38,468 nt of DNA from a virus: the IMG/VR virus record IMGVR_UViG_3300046171_000211, positions 1-38,468 of that record. One strand, written 5' to 3'. Shown piece by piece: positions 1 through 6,764 of the stretch (its first letter is position 1; every line of letters begins with the position of its first letter). The notes beneath the pieces were generated by a model. That model was not told the DNA's origin. It saw only the letters and a list, made by a program, of their open reading frames with translations, and made no database searches. The position numbers were made by a program, and so were the translations under genes.

Positions 1-2
1 CT

Positions 3-50
3 GGTACTGTGGCGACTGGCCAATTTGTCAACGAATTGACAATAAATTGA
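3..50 (+). CDS. C-terminal tail of an upstream gene (partial)
   Basis: An open frame enters from the left window edge and stops at TGA 48-50. Its last residues read GTVATGQFVNELTIN. Only 15 codons are visible, so the product cannot be named. The Gly/Thr/Val-rich end resembles the tails of phage virion or fibre proteins, but that is inference. The frame overlaps the inverted repeat at 25-42 and the -35 box of the next promoter. Confidence 0.4.
   Translation, partial: GTVATGQFVNELTIN
25..42. repeat. Perfect 7-bp inverted repeat overlapping a -35 box
   Basis: Arms TTGTCAA (25-31) and TTGACAA (36-42) are separated by CGAA. The right arm contains the TTGACA -35 hexamer at 36-41, so the element could be an operator or a short RNA hairpin at the end of the upstream gene. 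No T-run follows, so it is not a standard terminator. Confidence 0.5.
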
Positions 51-63
51 TTTGTGCTATAAT
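36..63 (+). promoter_or_regulatory. Sigma70-type promoter, extended -10
   Basis: TTGACA at 36-41, a 16-bp spacer, then TATAAT at 58-63 preceded by GTGC. Both hexamers match the consensus. The ATG at 69 lies only 5 bases after the -10, so transcription would start at or next to the start codon. Confidence 0.75.
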
Positions 64-68
64 GACAG

Positions 69-512
69 ATGAAAAAGTACCTTGTCCTAATTGTGGGTGT
101 GTTTGTCCTTGCGAATGCGAGGACTGCGATTGCTGTGCCAGTGGTCCCTAATTTTACTCAGGGCTCGATGACCAGCAACACGGAAACCACAAGTACCGTG
201 ACTGAAACGATCAACAGTATGAATTATGATACAGGGTATCAATATGTTATTACAGGGACAAATGTACAGCACGATGGAGCAACTATTTCCGCACCTAATA
301 CAACAGGAAATAGTAATACATTAAATGGGGTGACTTCAACATGGACGAATTTGGATATCAACAACAAACCAAACTTCACACTAACAACGCCAGGAGAAGC
401 CTTTCAATTTACAGAAAGTTATTCTGGCCCAGGTCTTTCAAATCACACAATAATACAGAGAACCACCACTATCCAAAGCGTAACAAATACAACAAGTACC
501 TTCAGCAACTGA
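69..512 (+). CDS. Secreted or structural hypothetical protein
   Basis: A 147-residue protein with a clear signal peptide: Lys2-Lys3, a hydrophobic core, and an Ala-rich cleavage region near residues 18-22. The mature part is rich in Thr, Ser and Asn and shows no catalytic motif. From memory it resembles a conserved cyanophage family found beside virion genes; this is not verified. Its 3' end overlaps the next gene in another frame. The promoter -10 ends 5 bases before the ATG, and no Shine-Dalgarno sequence is visible. Confidence 0.75.
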   Translation: MKKYLVLIVGVFVLANARTAIAVPVVPNFTQGSMTSNTETTSTVTETINSMNYDTGYQYVITGTNVQHDGATISAPNTTGNSNTLNGVTSTWTNLDINNKPNFTLTTPGEAFQFTESYSGPGLSNHTIIQRTTTIQSVTNTTSTFSN

Positions 513-1213
513 TTTCGATTTGTTTACTTGGTTCTGCAGCACCTACATTTGCGAGTGATATAGGTGGTGTTTCAGCGACAGCAAATCCAGTCGCAAATTC
601 AGTGGCTCAGTGACCAATCAAGCTATACAGGTTTTACAAGGGACCGTATATAACTAATACTTATGGAAATGGTATATCATGTCAAGGTCCTACTATGAAC
701 GTAACACCGTTTCTCACAGGAAATATTGCAGTAAAGCGTCCGTATGAGGAGACATATATGGACCCCGTGTACAACAATGTAGATGCAGATAATGATGATG
801 TACCTGACAATCCTGGTCAGATTTTATATTACAAACCAGTTCGTACAGGACAGAAAGATAGTAGTACAGTATCACTAGGTCTATCTGCTACTTGGTCAAA
901 ACCATTAGATAAGAAGTTACAAGAGCAATGTAAACAGGCAGCAGCAGCAAATATTAACTTAATGAATCAAGCAGTTGCCAATAAGCGACTCGACTTTGAA
1001 ATAGCTAGGTTAAAAAATTGTGGAGAATTGATGAAAGCTGGTATAGTATTCAGACCAGGCACTGAATATGCAAAGGTATGTGCTGATGTGATGTTGATAA
1101 ACCCACCAGGCGTAGTTGCAAATCATACACATACATTACAACCAAACTTACCACCACCTGTTGCAGATGGAAAGGCAAGTGATTTAAAAACTATATCAAT
1201 CGGTAGTAAGTAA
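341..1213 (+). CDS. Secreted or structural hypothetical protein, two compensating frameshifts
   Basis: The coding sequence continues through two breaks. Adding one base near 598-601 and removing one G from the GGG near 642-644 joins the N-terminal part (signal-like stretch LISICLLGSAAPTFA) to the C-terminal 172 residues that start at 695. The repaired junctions read ANPVANSSGSVTNQ and VLQGPYITNTYG. The C-terminal part has a Cys-containing helical region (residues CGEL and VCAD) and a Pro-rich tail. The in-frame ATG at 341 lies inside the preceding gene. The true start is probably closer to the signal-like stretch, but no ATG is visible there. It looks like a conserved cyanophage protein of unknown function. 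It ends next to the stop codon of a convergent gene. Confidence 0.6.
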
Positions 1214-1985
1214 TTATTTTTTCTTCAAAGGTGGTAAACCTTTCTTTTCACGATACTTATTTGCTTGAATTTCTGCACGGGTAGGCATATCAACTTTCTT
1301 GCCTAACTTTTTCTGTATCGTTTTCCATATCTTTGTAAGTATAGGTTTGACTACTCTTAATATTAATGGTGTTGCTGCAGCACCTGCTGTTGCAATGACA
1401 GCAACTGCGAGTGTTGTTGTTGCCTGATTTGTAGAAGGAAGGAATTTTTCGACTGCGGTAGTTGGTTCATATAAGGTAGTACAAATTTTACCATCCTACA
1501 CTCAATTCGTGACCAATTACTCTTTCATCACCTGATTGTGTAATATCACCAACTCTTAAATTACCAGGACCAGGACAAGCAACTTCTTCTTTACCACCAA
1601 TATCACCTGTGTCAGGAAGTTCTGGTGGTTCAATTTCTGGTGGTGGTGCAATTTCTGGTGGTGGAGTTTCTCTTTGAATTATTAATTGCTCTGGTGTATA
1701 GTCCAATGCATCATATGTTGGATACTCACCGTGAGGACATAAGGTTGTAGAACCTTTTTCATCCTGATTTACAAGATCTTTATCAAAAGGCAATCGTGTA
1801 ACCTTATCCTGATTATCCTTGTGCATCTTGACACAACCAGGTATTTCTACAATCGGAAATCCTATATTAGTCGTAACTGGGGGATGATTACTTGGTATAT
1901 TAGGAATACCATATATCCAAGATTCACTGCTTACAATATTAGGTATTACAACATTCGGAATATTGACTTCATTTATTTCCGACAT
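1214..1985 (-). CDS. Pro-rich hypothetical protein, one frameshift
   Basis: The N-terminal 165 residues run to a premature stop at 1488. Removing one G in the GG of GTAGGATGG near 1494 restores the reading SVDGKICTTLYEP. It adds about 90 more residues, with a hydrophobic Ala-rich segment (TTTLAVAVIATAGAAATP) and a Lys-rich tail ending in LPPLKKK. The N-terminal part has PN-I/V repeats and a PPPEI/PPEL linker. It is probably a membrane-anchored or virion-associated protein of unknown role. The start overlaps the end of the upstream gene (1969-2178), and the repaired stop at 1214 abuts the convergent plus-strand stop. Confidence 0.6.
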
Positions 1986-2178
1986 TTACACCACCTGATT
2001 CATTAGGCATTGACTCTCTGATTTGTCTAACCACTTCATCTTTGATTTCACCTTTTAACCAAATTCGATTATCCTCAACTTTTTTATCATAAGTCAAGTG
2101 TGTATATGCAAGAAGAATTATTACAACGATATTGGCAAGAGCAGACGCACCAATGGCAATTTTACTTACAAGATTCAT
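1969..2178 (-). CDS. Small single-span membrane protein
   Basis: 69 residues: one N-terminal hydrophobic segment (about residues 5-25), then a charged helical tail. The ATG overlaps the stop of the gene before it (ATGA), and its own end overlaps the next gene by 17 bases, so translation is probably coupled. An N-in or signal-anchor topology with a charged tail is compatible with a lysis or envelope role, but no family is recognised. Confidence 0.6.
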   Translation of the reverse strand: MNLVSKIAIGASALANIVVIILLAYTHLTYDKKVEDNRIWLKGEIKDEVVRQIRESMPNESGGVNVGNK

Positions 2179-2438
2179 TTTTTAGTTACATTTTCAATAA
2201 GATACTTTTGATTTTCTCCTGCCTTCTCCATTGAATATAAAGCAAAAGATTTAGTCATTGCTAGTGCTAATAGATGATGAATATTTTTACCATCGTCATC
2301 AGTTAATTCATTACCCATAGTTGCAACAACTCCTACAATCAATCCTAGTTCTACTAGAACAACAAGGAAAATAAGTTTCATTGCCCATTTTCCTGTCTCA
2401 AAAAATCTTTTGATTTGGTCTCCAATAAATTTTTTCAC
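2175..2438 (-). CDS. Small membrane protein, GTG start
   Basis: 87 residues when started at GTG 2438, which overlaps the stop of the preceding gene (GTGA). The first in-frame residues are VKKFIGDQIKRFFETG. A hydrophobic segment lies at about residues 20-42 and a soluble Lys/Glu tail follows. A longer frame to 2483 exists but would run over the upstream gene. Function unknown. Confidence 0.55.
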   Translation of the reverse strand: MKKFIGDQIKRFFETGKWAMKLIFLVVLVELGLIVGVVATMGNELTDDDGKNIHHLLALAMTKSFALYSMEKAGENQKYLIENVTKK

Positions 2439-2608
2439 AGTAGTATAGCTCCTATGATAAATCCTTTTGCAAATGTAATACAAAGCATTTGATAATCAGT
2501 CAAGTTAAACTTTTCCTGTATCCATTTTGTTTTTTTCTTATCCCACTCTTTTAAATGATATAAACGATGAACTATTGGATTCATCTTTTCGTGATCGTTG
2601 CAAGACAT
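2435..2608 (-). CDS. Small hypothetical protein (57 aa)
   Basis: Begins MSCNDHEKMNPIVHRLYH and ends in a hydrophobic stretch (FAKGFIIGAILL). A Shine-Dalgarno-like GAGGG lies 7 bases before the ATG at 2608. It sits between the thermonuclease-like gene and the next small membrane gene with overlapping stop and start. The charged N-terminus with a C-terminal hydrophobic tail suggests a tail-anchored peptide. Confidence 0.5.
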   Translation of the reverse strand: MSCNDHEKMNPIVHRLYHLKEWDKKKTKWIQEKFNLTDYQMLCITFAKGFIIGAILL

Positions 2609-2612
2609 TTTT

Positions 2613-3080
2613 TTAACCCTCGTTTAGTGTACCGAATGACCTACGAATCTCACGTAGTGCTTCAAGATTCATATCCTTTGTTCCTCCATCATAAGCGTGA
2701 GCATACCCTTCAGTAATCATCTGCTCGTTAAGAGAAACTGTATCTTCATTTATATATAACCATCCAAGAAGACGACCATACTTACCAGTACCACCGACAA
2801 GTTCAGTTCTAACAGTGAGTTCATCACCATCACCTGCAATAGTATCTTCTAATTTTTTCTTTAACCAGTTAGTAGCATCTATTCCTAATGCCTTCTCTTC
2901 TAGATTTCTAGTCCTCTTCTCTGGGGTGTCCACTCCAGCAATTCTTACTCGTTCTTTTTTGAATAAATCGAATCCAAGATCTATGGTGACATCTATCGTA
3001 TCTCCGTCGAGTACTCTATCAATTGATACGACTCTAAAGTTGTAGCAACTCTTTCTACTTGGTGGAACCATTGCTCCCAT
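2613..3080 (-). CDS. Staphylococcal nuclease-like (thermonuclease) protein
   Basis: 155 residues carrying the SNase OB-fold signatures: VLDGDTIDV near residues 23-31, RIAGVDTPE near 46-54, and KYGRLLGWLY near 99-108. The Arg, Glu and Arg positions used for phosphodiester cleavage in this family appear present (R of VRIAG, E of NLEEKA, R of YGRLL). No signal peptide is seen, so it would act in the cytoplasm, perhaps in host DNA breakdown. Shine-Dalgarno GGGAG lies 6 bases before the first ATG. It overlaps the end of the lipoprotein-like gene by 26 bases. Confidence 0.85.
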   Translation of the reverse strand: MGAMVPPSRKSCYNFRVVSIDRVLDGDTIDVTIDLGFDLFKKERVRIAGVDTPEKRTRNLEEKALGIDATNWLKKKLEDTIAGDGDELTVRTELVGGTGKYGRLLGWLYINEDTVSLNEQMITEGYAHAYDGGTKDMNLEALREIRRSFGTLNEG

Positions 3081-3405
3081 TTTCTTGCTCCCAAAAATTA
3101 TCTAGTGCATTATTTATGGCATCACCAGGTTTTGTTGCGGTTTGCTCAATTCTACCTTTATTCATATTTCTTTGAAACATCATATTCAATTGATGCCAGT
3201 GCATTGGTTCGTAGATATCAATCTCTCCTTTTAATTCTTCTCTTGGTATAAGTGGTCTTGGTACAAGTATTAAATCTCTTTCATCAGGACAATTAGCAGG
3301 TGAACCATCTAAAGGAAGACTACAAGCATGTGCAGGTGGGTCAGTTATTGGTGCTGTACCACACATTGTTAAAAAGAAAATTGGAATTATTGCTAACTTA
3401 TTCAT
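3055..3405 (-). CDS. Putative lipoprotein
   Basis: 116 residues. The N-terminus MNKLAIIPIFFLTMCGTAP has a short signal sequence ending in LTMC, a passable lipobox with the lipidated Cys at residue 15. The remainder is Pro-rich and then helical. Small phage lipoproteins near membrane peptides are sometimes outer spanins; here that is a guess from context only. The ATG lies inside the end of the gene at 3398-3514. Confidence 0.6.
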   Translation of the reverse strand: MNKLAIIPIFFLTMCGTAPITDPPAHACSLPLDGSPANCPDERDLILVPRPLIPREELKGEIDIYEPMHWHQLNMMFQRNMNKGRIEQTATKPGDAINNALDNFWEQENGSNGSTK

Positions 3406-3514
3406 TTGGAAAGAAATGGTCGTATCTAATTATGTAGTATATCATTATTGTAACACATACTAATAATATTGCAACCATTATATTAACCGACCAAGTAACC
3501 GTTTGAACTGCCAT
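3398..3514 (-). CDS. 38-residue single-span membrane peptide
   Basis: Starts MAVQTVTWSV and is hydrophobic from about residue 10 to 29. It ends in a short charged tail (RYDHFFPNE). It stops at TAA 3398-3400, overlapping the next ATG by 8 bases. Overlap with the lipoprotein-like gene suggests coupled expression and perhaps a joint envelope role. Function unknown. Confidence 0.45.
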   Translation of the reverse strand: MAVQTVTWSVNIMVAILLVCVTIMIYYIIRYDHFFPNE

Positions 3515-3575
3515 AGTTTAATTCTCCACCATTTTCGTTTACGTTCTACTGGTAAAATTTCTTTGAACCTATGCA

Positions 3576-3821
3576 TTAGATACCTTGGTCTTTATATCGA
3601 GAGTAAAACTCTTTTAATGATGATTGACATTGACCTTTGTTTTCAGTATCTGGGTCTTCATATCCTTTGATTCTTTTCCATTCATTATGTAATGCACCTA
3701 ATAACCAAGCTTGAGAAAGACTATGGGGTCCGTTCTCTAATAGTTCAAGATGTCTTTTGTTACTACAAAAGTTTTTAGCGTAATCTTCTCTCCAATTTGA
3801 ATCGTCATACGGTTTGTCCAT
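3576..3821 (-). CDS. Small soluble hypothetical protein (81 aa)
   Basis: Started at ATG 3821 because AAGGA lies just upstream and this ATG overlaps the preceding stop (TAATG). A TTG 18 bases upstream is less likely. The protein (MDKPYDDSNWREDYAKNF...) is charged and helical, with three Cys and no membrane segment. No family recognised. Confidence 0.55.
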   Translation of the reverse strand: MDKPYDDSNWREDYAKNFCSNKRHLELLENGPHSLSQAWLLGALHNEWKRIKGYEDPDTENKGQCQSSLKEFYSRYKDQGI

Positions 3822-3975
3822 TATAGTCCTTCGCTCCAAAAGTTATCTACAGGGGTGATGTTTCTTGCAACAAAATATAAACCAAGATTAGTTAAAAACC
3901 AAAAGGCATTTATAATCCAACTATTTCTCCAAAGATACTTTCGATTGTATTCTACGATGTAAATATTTCTTTCAT
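3821..3975 (-). CDS. Small membrane peptide, probable 1-base deletion
   Basis: An open frame with the hydrophobic core WIINAFWFLTNLGLYFVA ends at TAA 3821-3823, overlapping the next ATG. It has no start in frame. A well-placed ATG at 3975, preceded by AGAAGGGG, would join if one A were added in the A-runs at about 3966-3972, giving about 51 residues. The gene span is one base short of a multiple of three, as expected for a single deletion. Confidence 0.35.
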
Positions 3976-3977
3976 TA

Positions 3978-4088
3978 TCACCCCTTCTTTACTATCTGCT
4001 CCAATATTAATGCTACTACAAAACCAATTGCGTAGATGTAGAAGATAAAATTTAGAAAGCTAGATGAAAGAAGTAAAACAGAAATCAT
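3978..4088 (-). CDS. 36-residue hydrophobic peptide
   Basis: Starts MISVLLLSSS and is hydrophobic almost throughout, ending EQIVKKG. It lies between the plastoquinol oxidase and the previous small peptide. Its coding region ends three bases before the next ATG (3975). No clear Shine-Dalgarno sequence, so support is modest. Confidence 0.35.
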   Translation of the reverse strand: MISVLLLSSSFLNFIFYIYAIGFVVALILEQIVKKG

Positions 4089-4123
4089 TAAATTGTTACG
4101 ATGTCATAATATTTATTATATCA

Positions 4124-4624
4124 TCAAACCATCGACATTGCAAGTTGCAATTCTCTTGCATGTTTCAATTCATCCTCTGCTATTTCTGCAATTTTTGTAT
4201 CCTCTGGATGATATGCAGAGTATTTCACATAAGTTTCGTATGCGTGTTTCTCAATCTTCATATTAATATCATATGCATCTACTGGACTAGCGAAGTAGTA
4301 AGCAACCATAATCCAATAGTAAAGAAGAACCAAGTGTTTAGCGAAGAATCTGTCGATCCAAAACTCATTGCCTCCACGAGTTTCCATCTCTTCCAAGTGT
4401 TCTGTTTCATTTAATGCCTGATAGAAGTGTTCTTTCATCAAGTATATATGGTCTGCTCCACGAAGTCCAAGACTTTCACGGAAATGTAATACACTGATAA
4501 ATGAGAAGTATGGTGCTCTTGCAATTACTTCAAGAACCCAAAATCTTTGGAAGTCTCTACCTCTGTAGAGAAAATCCAAGATGTATATTGTGGTATCTAA
4601 AACTGATGTGTTAAATTTTTTCAT
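4124..4624 (-). CDS. ptox: Plastoquinol terminal oxidase (alternative oxidase family)
   Basis: About 166 residues. The di-iron pattern of the alternative-oxidase/PTOX family is visible: EVIARAPYFSF (first Glu about residue 32), NETEHLEEM (Glu and His about 73-76), IEKHAYETY (Glu about 125), and EDELKHA (Glu and His about 152-155). The enzyme would oxidise plastoquinol with oxygen in the host thylakoid membrane, relieving over-reduction when carbon fixation is shut down during infection. PTOX is an established cyanophage auxiliary gene. The second ATG (4624) is chosen because it overlaps the stop of the peptide gene before it; the first, at 4630, adds two residues. It sits in a run of tiny membrane-protein genes. 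Confidence 0.92.
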   Translation of the reverse strand: MKKFNTSVLDTTIYILDFLYRGRDFQRFWVLEVIARAPYFSFISVLHFRESLGLRGADHIYLMKEHFYQALNETEHLEEMETRGGNEFWIDRFFAKHLVLLYYWIMVAYYFASPVDAYDINMKIEKHAYETYVKYSAYHPEDTKIAEIAEDELKHARELQLAMSMV

Positions 4625-4710
4625 ACCCATGCATAATTAATTGAAGTAATAACTGCTATACAGATTACTCCAAATAAAATAGATGTTGATTTAATTGGTA
4701 AGTCTTTCAT
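4621..4710 (-). CDS. 29-residue membrane peptide upstream of PTOX
   Basis: MKDLPIKSTS followed by a hydrophobic stretch (ILFGVICIAVI) and ending YAWV. The best Shine-Dalgarno in the area (TTAAGGAGAT) lies just upstream, and its stop overlaps the PTOX start. It may be a small partner of the oxidase or a leader that delivers ribosomes to PTOX, which has no good ribosome-binding site of its own. No family recognised. Confidence 0.55.
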   Translation of the reverse strand: MKDLPIKSTSILFGVICIAVITSINYAWV

Positions 4711-4868
4711 TTTATCTCCTTAATTTTGTTCAAAGAAAAAGGATGCTCGTGTAGATACGGAACATCCTCTCTTGCGTGTTTTACAGCTTCAAAAGCGTCG
4801 GTGGCATATTCGCCTATTTCGTGATACTCATTTAGTTGGTCGTGCCAACCAAGTGTGTAATGGGACAT
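4707..4868 (-). CDS. Small soluble hypothetical protein (53 aa)
   Basis: Starts MSHYTLGWHDQLNEYHEIGE and is acidic and His-rich (seven His), with no membrane segment. The ribosome-binding site of the next gene (AAGGAGAT) lies within its last codons, and the stop overlaps the next ATG (ATGA). A -10-like TATACT lies about 30 bases upstream (4899-4904). The His/Glu content could bind metal, but that is speculation. Confidence 0.5.
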   Translation of the reverse strand: MSHYTLGWHDQLNEYHEIGEYATDAFEAVKHAREDVPYLHEHPFSLNKIKEIK

Positions 4869-4898
4869 GATAGTTTCAACTCCAGTACGTTATTATTT

Positions 4899-4904
4899 AG
4901 TATA
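4899..4904 (-). promoter_or_regulatory. -10-like element (TGC-TATACT)
   Basis: On the minus strand TTGCTATACT lies about 30 bases before the ATG at 4868. It matches the extended -10 seen at other loci in this window, but no good -35 is seen 16-17 bases upstream. An overlapping CTAAATA also resembles the late box. It is the likely start of the PTOX operon. Confidence 0.4.
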
Positions 4905-4930
4905 GCAACTAGGTATAATTACGCATTGAT

Positions 4931-4946
4931 GTGTGGACTCCCACAC
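4931..4946. other. Short perfect hairpin
   Basis: GTGTGG (4931-4936) and CCACAC (4941-4946) with a 4-base loop, placed just after the stop of the gene at 4950-5123. There is no T-run on the minus strand, so it may be an RNA-stabilising or processing hairpin rather than a strong terminator. Confidence 0.45.
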
Positions 4947-4949
4947 CTA

Positions 4950-5123
4950 TCAGACTCTTTTTCTTTTTATCTTAATAATTGACATACCTACCATTAAACC
5001 TACAACCATACCTAGAGTTGCGACTGCAACACTTGTGCTGAATACTAATTCAGTTGGAACTAATGGTTGTGATTCCCAAGTGCCTGGTAGTGTATACACT
5101 GATGGGTTTGACGCAAAAATCAT
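4950..5123 (-). CDS. 57-residue single-span membrane protein
   Basis: Starts MIFASNPSVYTLPGTWESQP. One membrane segment follows at about residues 30-50 (Val/Gly/Met-rich), with a basic end (KIKRKRV), giving a likely N-out, C-in topology. It has its own strong promoter at 5148-5175 and a purine-rich region before the ATG. The size and topology recall small photosystem or cytochrome subunits, but I do not recognise a specific one. Confidence 0.55.
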   Translation of the reverse strand: MIFASNPSVYTLPGTWESQPLVPTELVFSTSVAVATLGMVVGLMVGMSIIKIKRKRV

Positions 5124-5147
5124 TTTTCTTTTCTTTTCTCTATGTAT

Positions 5148-5175
5148 ATTATAGCACTAAAAAATATCTTGACAA
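5148..5175 (-). promoter_or_regulatory. Sigma70-type promoter, extended -10
   Basis: On the minus strand: TTGTCA (5175-5170), a 16-bp spacer, then TGC-TATAAT (-10 at 5153-5148). It lies between pyrE and the 57-residue membrane gene, giving the latter a leader of roughly 18-20 bases. Confidence 0.75.
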
Positions 5176-5182
5176 CTATATC

Positions 5183-5722
5183 TTACTTAATAATATCTTC
5201 TAGTTTAAATAATGAAACAAATTCAATTTCATTATTATCCCATACTTTATGGTCTTCCTGTCTATCAACGATTGCAACGACACGATTTACGATATAACCT
5301 GATTCTCTTAAAACATTTACTGCTTTAATTGCACTACTACCTGTAGTGGTCACATCTTCTAATACTGTAACGATTGACCCCTTTGGTGGTTTATTACCTT
5401 CAATGACTTCTTTTGTTCCATATCCTTTTGGATTCTTTCTTACAATCAGTGCATCAATATGTTTACCAGAGTAGTATGCTTTCTGTGCAATACCACATAC
5501 TAATGGGTCAGCACCGAGTGTAAGTCCACCAACTGCTACAGATTCATTCTCAACGTGCTCTATCATTAAATGTGAGCATAGTGCATTTCCTTCACACGAT
5601 AAAGTCACAGGTTTACAATTAATATAATGCTCTGATTCTTTACCAGATGACAAAGTAAATTTACCGTTCTTATATGCTCTTTCTTTCAAGAGATTGAGCA
5701 ATGTTTTTCTATGATTTTCCAT
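5183..5722 (-). CDS. pyrE: Orotate phosphoribosyltransferase
   Basis: 179 residues, slightly short for the family. It catalyses orotate plus PRPP to OMP in pyrimidine synthesis. The PRPP-binding loop is VTVLEDVTTTGSS at residues 118-130, and the VRKNPKGYGTK region near 94-104 matches the flexible catalytic loop area. SSGKESEHYINCK near residues 25-37 matches the N-terminal substrate region. It is transcribed from its own promoter (5729-5757), whose -10 lies 6 bases before the ATG. It supports nucleotide supply together with nrdAB, purM and mazG. Confidence 0.92.
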   Translation of the reverse strand: MENHRKTLLNLLKERAYKNGKFTLSSGKESEHYINCKPVTLSCEGNALCSHLMIEHVENESVAVGGLTLGADPLVCGIAQKAYYSGKHIDALIVRKNPKGYGTKEVIEGNKPPKGSIVTVLEDVTTTGSSAIKAVNVLRESGYIVNRVVAIVDRQEDHKVWDNNEIEFVSLFKLEDIIK

Positions 5723-5728
5723 AGTCTT

Positions 5729-5757
5729 ATTCTATCAGAAAAAAATTATTTTTGCAA
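5729..5757 (-). promoter_or_regulatory. Promoter of pyrE
   Basis: On the minus strand: TTGCAA (5757-5752), a 17-bp AT-rich spacer, then TGA-TAGAAT (-10 at 5734-5729). Only 6 bases separate the -10 from the pyrE ATG, so the mRNA would start at the start codon. Confidence 0.6.
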
Positions 5758-6312
5758 CTAACAGTTTTTATTTAAGTCTTCTGCCATACCACCACCAATC
5801 TCTGCACCTTGATTACCACTAAACATTGTTACCCAACCAGCAGCAACCCAACCAATAATGGGAATATTAGCAACGCTAGGAGCAACACTAGCACCAACGC
5901 TGGAACCCACGAGTCTTCCTGTGTTTTCTGCTCCTCCGATTGCTTTGATGCAAGCTTCTGATTTTTTGTTTCCTTCTGTAACTGTGATTGGTTTATTGTG
6001 TACTGCACCGTCCATCGTGTACTGTTCCACGACTTTAACTTTGTTGTTAGCCAATCCAAGAAAGCCACCCTTCGTATTACTATCCCTTTCCACACGCATC
6101 ACTTTTGGATCGTTTGCTTTATAACTTATCTTATATCCATTATGTCCGACTTCTGCTTCATATGATGTATAAGGACCAACTGGTAAGTTGATACTTGGTA
6201 ATTTACTTTGACGATTTGATAATGAACCTATCATACCAATGTGAGATAATCCAATGAGTCCACCTAATCCCAAGGCGAACCATCTACCCCATTTCACTTC
6301 TTTCTTTTCCAT
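5758..6312 (-). CDS. Membrane-anchored hypothetical protein (184 aa)
   Basis: A short basic N-terminus (MEKKEVKWGRW) precedes a signal-anchor (about residues 11-30). A beta-rich middle follows, then a Gly/Ala/Val-rich hydrophobic segment near residues 135-168 that could enter a membrane, and a final Cys. Its ATG overlaps the stop of the preceding gene by one base. The layout resembles small conserved cyanophage envelope-associated proteins. No function assigned. Confidence 0.6.
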   Translation of the reverse strand: MEKKEVKWGRWFALGLGGLIGLSHIGMIGSLSNRQSKLPSINLPVGPYTSYEAEVGHNGYKISYKANDPKVMRVERDSNTKGGFLGLANNKVKVVEQYTMDGAVHNKPITVTEGNKKSEACIKAIGGAENTGRLVGSSVGASVAPSVANIPIIGWVAAGWVTMFSGNQGAEIGGGMAEDLNKNC

Positions 6313-6725
6313 TATTTTTTAGGTGGTACTTGTGGTGCAAGAACCATAGGTGCTTGCTCAATTCTGATTGTTTGTGCTGGTGCTGTATTTGCTGCTTTCT
6401 CAATTAATATTTCCATATCTTTCTTTGATATGTTTGCTCCCCCGCCACCAGATCCATCTTTCTTCTTACCTCCTGCTTGGACACCGAAGGTAGCTAAAGT
6501 TCCTGTAAAAATCGAAGCTATGAAAGTTGGATCAATTTTTTCTCCTTGCTCATATCCTGGTATTTTAACGTAGTTTAAAGTTAATATTCCTGCAGACCAA
6601 GTGAGCACTGCCAATCTAATAATTGTAGAGAGGAATGCCATTTGCTCGTCTTTATCATCTATTGTCTCTTTAAGTTTACCTAGAGGACCTTTAGGTTTTA
6701 CTTCTTCTTTCTTTGCTTCAGCCAT
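6312..6725 (-). CDS. Two-span membrane protein, holin-like topology
   Basis: 137 residues. A charged N-terminus (residues 1-28) is followed by two hydrophobic segments (about 29-52 and 65-82), then a GGKKKDGSGGGG linker and a soluble tail ending VPPKK. Two spans with charged ends fit a class II holin, but also other small membrane proteins. No motif decides it. A perfect hairpin lies just upstream (6737-6755), and no Shine-Dalgarno sequence is seen. Confidence 0.55.
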   Translation of the reverse strand: MAEAKKEEVKPKGPLGKLKETIDDKDEQMAFLSTIIRLAVLTWSAGILTLNYVKIPGYEQGEKIDPTFIASIFTGTLATFGVQAGGKKKDGSGGGGANISKKDMEILIEKAANTAPAQTIRIEQAPMVLAPQVPPKK

Positions 6726-6736
6726 GGGATCAATAT

Positions 6737-6755
6737 GTCTATATTATATATAGAC
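6737..6755. repeat. Perfect 7-bp inverted repeat between two small genes
   Basis: GTCTATA (6737-6743), loop TTATA, TATAGAC (6749-6755). It fills the short gap between the genes at 6765-7031 and 6312-6725. On the minus strand it includes a TATAAT-like sequence, so it could be a protected promoter or an mRNA processing hairpin. Confidence 0.45.
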
Positions 6756-6764
6756 GCTTAATCC

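Noticed and set aside
341-1213. Two separate genes (341-613 and 695-1213)
   Set aside because: The frames join naturally with one insertion and one deletion, restoring a continuous protein across 598-644.
3398-3514. Promoter in the AT-rich gap at 3406-3575
   Set aside because: Most of the gap is coding for a small peptide, and no -35/-10 pair with proper spacing was found.
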